A stretch of 64,000 nucleotides of DNA from Dinoroseobacter sp049801095 (GTDB lineage Bacteria; Pseudomonadota; Alphaproteobacteria; Rhodobacterales; Rhodobacteraceae), in contig NZ_JBNAGH010000013.1 of the NCBI RefSeq assembly GCF_049801095.1, positions 6,136 through 70,135 of the forward strand, given 5' to 3'. How positions within the stretch are numbered: the first letter of the stretch is position 1; every line of letters begins with the position of its first letter. Position numbers and translations under genes: made by a program. Below the pieces are notes generated by a model. It did no database searches. It had not been told where the DNA came from and saw only the letters and a list, made by a program, of their open reading frames with translations. This document shows, one piece after another, positions 42,102-47,400 of the stretch.

Positions 42102-42132
42102 TTGCTCCTGTAGCAGCTACAGGATGTATCAG
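42102..42132 (+). promoter_or_regulatory. MerR-type promoter of the mer genes
   Basis: TTGCTC (42102-42107), a 19-bp spacer and TATCAG (42127-42132). The perfect 17-bp palindrome CCTGTAGCAGCTACAGG covers 42107-42123. Transcription would start near 42139, exactly at the first good ATG of the merT-like gene. Confidence 0.85.
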
Positions 42133-42138
42133 AAGTTC

Positions 42139-42522
42139 ATGGCATCGAACACCGATACCCTCGAAGATGAAGTGAATGGCCCAAACCGCATTCTGATCGG
42201 CGGAGCGGGTTTTCTCGCCTTACTCAGCGCGTCTTGCTGTGTTCTGCCTATTGGGCTGTCGATTATTGGACTCGGTGGCACGTGGCTGACGATGCTTGGT
42301 CCCTTCGTTGCCTATCGTGTCGAGATTCTGGTTGTTGTTGGTTTGATCCTGGCCTGGGGATGGGCCCGGCTTTGGCAGAGATGGAGTTGTGCGCGTCGGA
42401 GACGATCCACGGCCATCCTTCTTGGCTTTACAACACTCGCATTTCTTTTGGCTGCCAGTTCACCATTGTGGGAAGAAGACGCGGCCCGCACCATGTGGGC
42501 ATTGTGGAGGCAATCGCGATGA
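42139..42522 (+). CDS. merT: MerT-like mercuric ion transporter
   Basis: A 127-residue membrane protein with helices around GGAGFLALLSASCCVLPIGL, LTMLGPFVAYRVEILVVVGLILAW and STAILLGFTTLAFLL. The Cys pair in the first helix is the MerT Hg(II)-binding site, and the SxSCCVLP pattern is typical. It imports Hg(II). The ATG at 42139 is chosen because the upstream ATG (42124) lies inside the promoter spacer. That choice leaves almost no leader, so the mRNA may be leader-less. The stop overlaps merF. Confidence 0.8.
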   Translation: MASNTDTLEDEVNGPNRILIGGAGFLALLSASCCVLPIGLSIIGLGGTWLTMLGPFVAYRVEILVVVGLILAWGWARLWQRWSCARRRRSTAILLGFTTLAFLLAASSPLWEEDAARTMWALWRQSR

Positions 42523-42728
42523 AGGGTTGGTTGTTACCCGTAAGTTTAGGAGGAGCTGGACTGGCTGCAGTCTGCTGCCTAACTCCCTTCCTGCCTTGGC
42601 TGTTCGGAACACTTGGGATCAGTGGAGCGCTTAGCTACGTCTACCGTGACGACGTATTGCTGCCGATCCTGGCCGGTTTTCTTATTCTTTCAGGATACGC
42701 ACTATGGCGACGCAAACGAACGAAGTAG
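42519..42728 (+). CDS. merF: MerF-like mercury transport protein
   Basis: A 69-residue two-helix protein (LPVSLGGAGLAAVCCLTPFL, DDVLLPILAGFLILSGYALW) ending RRKRTK. The vicinal Cys pair in helix 1 and the length match MerF, which moves Hg(II) into the cytoplasm. Its start overlaps the merT-like stop (ATGA), and its end overlaps the next gene by 25 bases. Confidence 0.88.
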   Translation: MKGWLLPVSLGGAGLAAVCCLTPFLPWLFGTLGISGALSYVYRDDVLLPILAGFLILSGYALWRRKRTK

Positions 42729-42928
42729 CGCTACAATCCACGATCACATGCCCGGAATGCGGGACATCAGTCGAAGAGACGATGCCGACAGATGCCTGCC
42801 AATGGTTCTATGAATGCACAAATTGCAAGGTTGTGCTGAAGCCGAAGCCGGGCGACTGCTGCGTCTATTGCTCCTACGGAACTGTCCCCTGCCCCCCCAT
42901 TCAAGAAGGTGGCTCGTGCTGCGGCTGA
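42704..42928 (+). CDS. GDCCVxC-domain Cys-rich small protein
   Basis: The 74-residue product has eleven Cys, including CPECGT, CTNC, the family motif GDCCVYCSYGTVPCPP and a C-terminal CC. It belongs to the GDCCVxC group of small (seleno)proteins found near mercury and other metal genes; here the selenocysteine position is an ordinary Cys. It is soluble and probably binds or passes Hg(II) in the cytoplasm (inference). It overlaps merF by 25 bases in another frame, implying translational coupling. Last gene of the element. Confidence 0.85.
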   Translation: MATQTNEVALQSTITCPECGTSVEETMPTDACQWFYECTNCKVVLKPKPGDCCVYCSYGTVPCPPIQEGGSCCG

Positions 42929-43054
42929 AGCTCCGCAAGGCTTTTCAGCCCTGCGATATTTGAGGTCTCCGGGCTGCTAAGCCTTGCTGCCGTCGCGCTC
43001 TGTGGTGACACTTCTGCTTTGCAAACCGGGTGACCTTTCTACTTGGTTGCAACA

Positions 43055-43059
43055 GTTGA
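43055..43059. repeat. Target site duplication, right copy
   Basis: GTTGA directly after the element end, matching 40244-40248. Confidence 0.8.
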
Positions 43060-43247
43060 TCTGATGCGGCACACCCCTGCCTCGGCCGCGACTATGGGCA
43101 AAACCTCGCCCAATAGGATCACTCCGCCTCGCTGGGTGAGGTCACTATGCTATCTTATTCAACCAAATGGCGAGCTTGATCGACACCTTCGGAAACAGAA
43201 AATTACGCAATCTCAGCCGCTTCACCGTCGAATGTATAGTATATTGC

Positions 43248-43264
43248 GTGGTTAAATACACCAC
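43248..43264. promoter_or_regulatory. Dyad upstream of the XRE regulator gene
   Basis: GTGGT (43248-43252) and ACCAC (43260-43264) flank a 7-bp AT-rich centre, 20 bases before the start of the HTH gene. Self-regulation by the XRE protein is likely. Confidence 0.45.
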
Positions 43265-43284
43265 ATCATGGCCGTGCTTCGGTC

Positions 43285-43497
43285 ATGAATCTGAAGGAAC
43301 GAGTAGGACTGAATCTTCAAGATGCCCGGCGCGCCAAGGGCATCAGCCAGGAGGAATTGGCGCATCGTGCAAGCGTGAATCGCGGTTATGTCGGCAAGAT
43401 CGAAAACGCCAAGTACTCCGCCTCGCTGACAACGCTCGAAAAGATCGCGCAAGCTCTGAACATCGATCCTTCGGAACTTCTCAGACCTCGCAGCTAG
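43285..43497 (+). CDS. XRE-family HTH regulator
   Basis: A 70-residue single-domain Cro/C1-type protein (RVGLNLQDARRAKGISQEELAHRASVNRGYVGKIENAKY, TTLEKIAQALNIDPSELL). The size and sequence resemble controller proteins and small plasmid repressors. No methylase or restriction gene is adjacent. It lies directly to the right of the insertion element and upstream of the transfer region, and it may control its own gene and transfer functions. Confidence 0.85.
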   Translation: MNLKERVGLNLQDARRAKGISQEELAHRASVNRGYVGKIENAKYSASLTTLEKIAQALNIDPSELLRPRS

Positions 43498-43530
43498 GAG
43501 GCCGGTCGACACCCTGCTCCGGGATGGCGG

Positions 43531-43728
43531 GTGGATGACCGTCCACTAAAAGGCGTGCCCGTACGCGAGGGCGTGTCCATCTTGGACGGGTCCGAGCTCG
43601 TGGTCTGGCAGGAGCATCTCTGGAACACTGGCGAACGCACACGGGTATGGTTCGTAAAGCCCGATGAGATCTGCGCCACCCGCATCGTCGAACGAAACAT
43701 TCGTCTCCCCGTCGAGGATCCGGAGTAG
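43531..43728 (+). CDS. Small conserved hypothetical protein
   Basis: A 65-residue protein (GVPVREGVSILDGSELVVWQEHLWNTGERTRVWFVKP, ATRIVERNIRLPVEDPE) with good GC3 and a compact beta-rich look. No family recognised. It starts with GTG at 43531; a longer start within the frame toward 43498 is possible. It follows the XRE gene by 33 bases on the same strand and may share its message. Confidence 0.5.
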   Translation: MDDRPLKGVPVREGVSILDGSELVVWQEHLWNTGERTRVWFVKPDEICATRIVERNIRLPVEDPE

Positions 43729-43729
43729 C

Positions 43730-43981
43730 CTAGCGCGCCTTGTTCGACTGCGAGAGAACCGTTCCAGCCAAAGACTTGGTGTCACTGCTGTACTTGTCAC
43801 TCTGCAAAACCTTGGAAGCCCTGTCCTCCATTGCAGCTCCAGTCTGTTTCCCAGTCCCTGACTGCGCCAGCGCCGACGCAGCCAGGCTTTTGGCGGTCGC
43901 CGAGGCGTTCGGGTCACTCAGCGTTGCCGCTGCCTTTGATGCGACTTCGCGTGAGGTGCGTTTCGTATTCTTACCCATCAA
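43730..43981 (-). CDS. Small Ala/Ser-rich conserved protein
   Basis: An 83-residue protein built of two related segments (ASKAAATLSDPNASATAKSLAASALAQ and ASKVLQSDKYSSDTKSLAGTVLSQ). I have seen this repeat type in many small proteobacterial proteins without known function. It is helical and positively charged at the N terminus (GKNTKRTSREV). Convergent with the gene at 43531. ATGs at 43981 and 43978 are equivalent. Confidence 0.7.
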   Translation of the reverse strand: MMGKNTKRTSREVASKAAATLSDPNASATAKSLAASALAQSGTGKQTGAAMEDRASKVLQSDKYSSDTKSLAGTVLSQSNKAR

Positions 43982-44054
43982 ACTGCTCCGTGATGCGATT
44001 CTGTTCCTGTTTTGTTTACACCCGGTTGGCCGATCCGTCCATCAAAACCGTTAC

Positions 44055-44081
44055 ACTTATTTCACTTATTCCAGTTATTTC
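44055..44081 (+). repeat. Three tandem 9-bp repeats
   Basis: ACTTATTTC (44055-44063), ACTTATTCC (44064-44072) and AGTTATTTC (44073-44081) follow each other directly, upstream of the HTH/PIN operon. They may be iterated regulator sites. Confidence 0.5.
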
Positions 44082-44097
44082 TCTTGTATAGGCGACT

Positions 44098-44115
44098 CCA
44101 TAGGTACATCTATGG
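44098..44115. promoter_or_regulatory. Operator-like dyad of the HTH/PIN pair
   Basis: CCATAG (44098-44103) and CTATGG (44110-44115) form a perfect inverted repeat with a 6-bp centre, 21 bases before the antitoxin start. Antitoxins usually bind such dyads to repress their own operon. Confidence 0.5.
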
Positions 44116-44136
44116 GGTAAACCGAGGAGAGAAATC

Positions 44137-44601
44137 ATGGCCGATACCTCTGACAGACCAGCTCAGAGCGGGCTCATGGAGCGCCCGCCCACTCCGGAAG
44201 AAATCGACAGCGCCGCCCATGCCGCAACGGCCATTGCGGTGGCCATGGAGTTGGACGGAGGCCTGAAAGTGTCGGGTGAGAACGGCGATCCGGTCTCCAT
44301 CGCTCCAGAGGTCGGAAAGCTGATTATCGAACTGCTCGGCCATGTGAGCAACGGAAATATGGTCACGCTGGTTCCGGTTGGCACCATGCTTACAACCCAA
44401 GAGGCGGCCGACATGCTGAACGTGTCCCGTCCCCATCTCACAAAGCTGCTCAAAGAGGGCAAGATCCAGTTTGAAGAGGTTGGCAAACATCGGCGTGTGC
44501 CCCTCACGGCATTGATGCAGTACCGGGAAGAGAAAGCCCGGCGGCAGGAACAGGCTATGCGCGACCTTGCGCGATTGGGTCAGGAGTTCGACAACGCATG
44601 A
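44137..44601 (+). CDS. Helix-turn-helix antitoxin (excisionase-type)
   Basis: The 154-residue protein has an N-terminal helical domain (PPTPEEIDSAAHAATAIAVAMEL) and a C-terminal excisionase/MerR-like HTH (LTTQEAADMLNVSRPHLTKLLKEGKIQFEEVGKHRRV). It overlaps the PIN-domain toxin gene by ATGA, the usual antitoxin-toxin arrangement. It probably neutralises the toxin and represses the operon through the dyad at 44098-44115. GAGGAGAG precedes the start. Confidence 0.82.
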   Translation: MADTSDRPAQSGLMERPPTPEEIDSAAHAATAIAVAMELDGGLKVSGENGDPVSIAPEVGKLIIELLGHVSNGNMVTLVPVGTMLTTQEAADMLNVSRPHLTKLLKEGKIQFEEVGKHRRVPLTALMQYREEKARRQEQAMRDLARLGQEFDNA

Positions 44602-45176
44602 GCTTTGTGGCCAACCCCTTCGTGGTTGTCCTCGATGCCAACGTCCTGTTTCCGTTCCGGGTTCGGGACGTCCTTTTGACATTCACACAAGAAGGCCTGT
44701 TTCGGGCACGGGTTACCGAGGAAATTCTCGATGAATGGACACGCAACCTGATCGCGCTCAAACCGCATCTCGAAGAGAGTGTCCGACAGCAGGAAGCCGC
44801 GATCAAAGAGACTTTCGAGGAATGCTTCGTGACCGGATACCAGCCCCTGGTCGCTGGTCTCGACCTGCCAGACCCAGACGACAGACACGTTCTCGCAGCG
44901 GCGATCCGCTGCTCGGCGCAGGTCATTGTGACAGAAAACCATCGAGACTTCCCAAGCAAGGTTCTCGAGGATTATGGCGTCGAAACGCTCGGCGCGGATG
45001 ACATGTTGGCCAATACCTACGACCTGTATCCATCGGGCGCCGCTCGCGCGCTCAGACGCGTTCGCAACAGGTATGAAAATCCACCGATGACGCCGTCTGA
45101 GTTCCTGCTTGATCTGACACGACATGGCCTGTCGAAACTGGCGGCGCAGGCCCGCGTCGATATCGAATACCTGTAA
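44598..45176 (+). CDS. PIN-domain ribonuclease toxin
   Basis: A 192-residue PIN domain protein: first Asp in VVLDANVLFP, acidic residues in EEILDEW and in DPDDRHVLAAAI, and a final region with VIVTENHRDFP. These form the Mg-dependent RNase site of VapC-like toxins. A C-terminal extension (NPPMTPSEFLLDLTRHGLSKL) is common in the longer PIN group. Coupled to the HTH antitoxin upstream; it should contribute to plasmid stability. Confidence 0.87.
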   Translation: MSFVANPFVVVLDANVLFPFRVRDVLLTFTQEGLFRARVTEEILDEWTRNLIALKPHLEESVRQQEAAIKETFEECFVTGYQPLVAGLDLPDPDDRHVLAAAIRCSAQVIVTENHRDFPSKVLEDYGVETLGADDMLANTYDLYPSGAARALRRVRNRYENPPMTPSEFLLDLTRHGLSKLAAQARVDIEYL

Positions 45177-45190
45177 TTGGCGACCGCGCC

Positions 45191-45769
45191 TCAGTATCTC
45201 ACCCAATCGGTGTAATCCATGGTGCCGTCGTAATCGCCATACTCCATCATGACGGCCCGGCTATAGAAGGTCCAAAGCCCACCCGAACCGGGTGTCGGGA
45301 TGTCCTGACCGTTTTCCGATGCGAACGTAGCCGGCCAAGGCGAATGTGAGCCGTAGACCCGCACGATGTAGTGACAGTTCTTGTTTTCATGATCGCAGGA
45401 TCTGATGGACCAATCCCATTGACGCGGTTCATCGCGCGGCTCGTAGGATCGACCGCGCCACCAAAGCACCCGCGTGCGGCGCAACCATTCGTAGTCCGGT
45501 GTCGAGATATCGAGAGCATCCTCTCCACCCGGTCCACCCAAAGCAACCGGAACAGCGGCATAGGTGCAGACCCCAAAGGGAGGCCGGCTCGGCCATGGCG
45601 TTATCCGCCGGATCATTTCGGCATAGGCGGCGGAGCATACAGCACTCGAAGGAAACCCACCGGCCATGCACAGCATGATGGCGCAATCCATGTCGTAGGC
45701 ATGGGCTTTCTGGGTATCGACCATCAGCCCGGCTGCCAGAACCAGTGACGCAAGTCGGGTGTGTCTCAT
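45191..45769 (-). CDS. Secreted hypothetical protein of the transfer region
   Basis: A 192-residue protein with signal peptide (LASLVLAAGLMVDTQKAHA) and a Cys-rich first half (DMDCAIMLCMAGGFPSSAVC, GVCTYAAVPV), suggesting disulfide bonds. I believe homologues accompany alphaproteobacterial type IV secretion loci, but the function is unknown. It is divergent from the VirB operon, sharing a control region with strong dyads. Confidence 0.7.
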   Translation of the reverse strand: MRHTRLASLVLAAGLMVDTQKAHAYDMDCAIMLCMAGGFPSSAVCSAAYAEMIRRITPWPSRPPFGVCTYAAVPVALGGPGGEDALDISTPDYEWLRRTRVLWWRGRSYEPRDEPRQWDWSIRSCDHENKNCHYIVRVYGSHSPWPATFASENGQDIPTPGSGGLWTFYSRAVMMEYGDYDGTMDYTDWVRY

Positions 45770-45813
45770 ATCGGCCTCCTCGAGTGATTAGGCCAATTCT
45801 CGCTCAAAATACG

Positions 45814-45836
45814 TATTGCGCAATATTATATATTGC
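45814..45836. promoter_or_regulatory. Overlapping dyads in the VirB control region
   Basis: TATTGCGCAATA (45814-45825) is a perfect 12-bp palindrome. It overlaps GCAATAT-TAT-ATATTGC (45820-45836), a perfect 7-3-7 dyad. They lie between the divergent secreted-protein gene and the type IV secretion genes. The half-site TATTGCG also occurs at 43243-43249, upstream of the XRE gene, so that regulator is a candidate binder. Confidence 0.55.
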
Positions 45837-45897
45837 AGAGTGATGGCTTTCTGCGGAATGCTGCCGATTGTAGAAGGACTCCCAGTGGGGGAGTCCG

Positions 45898-46254
45898 GTG
45901 CCGATCGCAAGAGACCAAATCTTGATTACTATTGATGGGGTGAAGGACCTCATCGGGTCGGGAGTCGACTTCCGCTGTCGGTACGAGCTTGTCGAGTTCA
46001 CGGACGATGGGAAGCCCCGCTATCAGTGTGTCTACCTGCGCGAAGGAGAGCCCGAGGCGATCCTGGTCTCGACACGGTTCGGACCCTACGGGCCGGAACC
46101 CCGCCTCTTCAACATCTGGCCGGGGCTCTTCAAACATCACCACGAATTCGGCGATGGTCGCACTCTGTGTTTTGACAGCGACTACTCTATCCCCTTCGAC
46201 GCTTCCGGCGGAAGCCATGATCTTCGGAGCGGACGGAAGCGTCAGAACGACTGA
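45898..46254 (+). CDS. Hypothetical protein before virB1
   Basis: A 118-residue frame (ITIDGVKDLIGSGVDFRCRYEL, KPRYQCVYLREGEPEAILVS, FGPYGPEPRLFNIWPGLF) with good codon usage for this replicon and a globular composition. No family recognised. Its last 100 bases overlap the virB1-like gene in another frame, which is unusual; either the overlap is real or one of the two starts is misplaced. First gene after the transfer control region. Confidence 0.5.
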   Translation: MPIARDQILITIDGVKDLIGSGVDFRCRYELVEFTDDGKPRYQCVYLREGEPEAILVSTRFGPYGPEPRLFNIWPGLFKHHHEFGDGRTLCFDSDYSIPFDASGGSHDLRSGRKRQND

Positions 46255-46819
46255 CGGCTGGACGGTTCACGGCCTAGACCAGAGGAATTCCCCGCCCACA
46301 CACTCGCGAAGCTTTGCGACCCCGGCCCCGTCGGATGTGCTGGCGGCCATTCAAGCGACAGCTTCGAGACATGAACGCAATCGGGCCCTGCGAGAACTCG
46401 AGCTCAGTTCCGATGACTGGCTGGCTCTGTTCCGCGCCCTGATCGAAGCCGAGAGCGCCTATCGTCCTGACGCGACCAGCGCAAAAGGTGCCTATGGTCT
46501 CGGCCAACTCATGGCCACCACCGCACGTGACCTTGGCGTAGACAGAACAGATATTGCGCAGAACCTCGACGGGTCAGCACGGTATCTTTTGGCGCAGCTG
46601 GCCCACTTCAATGACGTCGACCTGGCGCTGGCCGCTTACAACGCCGGGCCGCATCGCGTGGTAGCATATGGTGGCGTGCCACCCTTCACGGAAACACGCG
46701 AGTATATCGCCCGGGTGCATCGCATCCGCGCGCGCCTTTCCGGCACAGCCACCCAAGACCTGACCAGACCGACAAGGCGTGACGTCACGCGTCCCGTCGT
46801 CGTGCTCGACCTGAAGTAA
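46154..46819 (+). CDS. virB1: VirB1-like lytic transglycosylase
   Basis: The 221-residue product has a signal peptide (MVALCVLTATTLSPSTLPAEA) and an SLT domain with catalytic Glu in LIEAESAYRP (E100), then GAYGLGQLM, AYNAGPHRV and Y near the end. It opens peptidoglycan for assembly of the secretion channel. I chose 46154 because it gives the signal peptide; the frame extends further upstream. The gene heads the virB2-virB11 series. Confidence 0.83.
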   Translation: MVALCVLTATTLSPSTLPAEAMIFGADGSVRTTDGWTVHGLDQRNSPPTHSRSFATPAPSDVLAAIQATASRHERNRALRELELSSDDWLALFRALIEAESAYRPDATSAKGAYGLGQLMATTARDLGVDRTDIAQNLDGSARYLLAQLAHFNDVDLALAAYNAGPHRVVAYGGVPPFTETREYIARVHRIRARLSGTATQDLTRPTRRDVTRPVVVLDLK

Positions 46820-46840
46820 GACCTGAAACGAGGGAAACCG

Positions 46841-47122
46841 ATGCGAAGATTGCCCCCAGGATACCTGCCTCCAGTTATCGGCCTCTTGGCCTTATGGGCC
46901 TCCCCCGCCCTCGCCCAGGACCTCTCGCCCATCCAGACGATGCTCGAGACAATCGAAGCCGCGCTTACGGGCCCAATCGGCATCGCAGTCGCGACGCTCG
47001 CCGTCATTGGCACCGGGTTCATGTGCATGATGGGACGGCTGAATTGGGGGTGGTTCGCTTCCGTGGTGATCGGGATCGTCTTGATCTTCTCCGCGGGTAC
47101 CATCGTTGACGGATTTACCTGA
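46841..47122 (+). CDS. virB2: VirB2 pilin
   Basis: A 93-residue TrbC/VirB2-family protein: signal peptide (GLLALWASPALAQ), short polar stretch, then two hydrophobic helices (GPIGIAVATLAVIGTGFMCMMG, WFASVVIGIVLIFSAGTIV). It forms the conjugative pilus. The stop overlaps the virB3 start by one base. Confidence 0.9.
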   Translation: MRRLPPGYLPPVIGLLALWASPALAQDLSPIQTMLETIEAALTGPIGIAVATLAVIGTGFMCMMGRLNWGWFASVVIGIVLIFSAGTIVDGFT

Positions 47123-47400
47123 TGGCCACGCGGTCCCCTCTCTTTCTCGGGTTGGCCCGTCCGCCGAAATATCTCGGCTTGCCGGTCGGATATCTCGTGG
47201 TGCTCACGCTCGGCGTGGTCTTGCCCTTTATCTGGACGAAGTCACCGGTCTTCTTTCTGGTTGGCGCTCTTGCCTATCCCGTCCTGTGGTTTGTCGCCGA
47301 CAAAGAACCGCATTTCTTCGAAGTTCTGCGCGTCTCCTATGGCACGGTGCGCGGCACGCGCAATCGAGCACTTCACGGCGGAGACAGCTATGGCGCTTGA
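47122..47400 (+). CDS. virB3: VirB3 inner-membrane protein
   Basis: A 92-residue VirB3/TrbD-family protein with N-terminal signature SPLFLGLARPPKYLGLPVGY, two helices and the tail FEVLRVSYGTVRGTRN. It belongs to the inner-membrane platform. It overlaps virB4 by 11 bases. Confidence 0.9.
   Translation: MATRSPLFLGLARPPKYLGLPVGYLVVLTLGVVLPFIWTKSPVFFLVGALAYPVLWFVADKEPHFFEVLRVSYGTVRGTRNRALHGGDSYGA

Larger units (their letters stand above)
40249..43054 (+). mobile_element. IS1202/ISNCY-type element carrying mercury genes
   Basis: The 2806-bp element begins with TGTAGCCGCAAAG and ends, inverted, with TGTTGCAACCAAG. The terminal 26 bases match at about 18 positions. A second internal match follows, with AAATGTCACC plus TGCAAA plus TGTCAC on both sides. 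GTTGA is duplicated directly at 40244-40248 and 43055-43059, so both ends are intact. It contains one transposase, merR, merT-like, merF and a GDCCVxC gene. This is a single IS with passenger genes, not a composite transposon. Confidence 0.88.

Noticed and set aside
42124..42138. ATG at 42124 as the merT start
   Set aside because: It lies inside the promoter spacer and upstream of the predicted transcription start.
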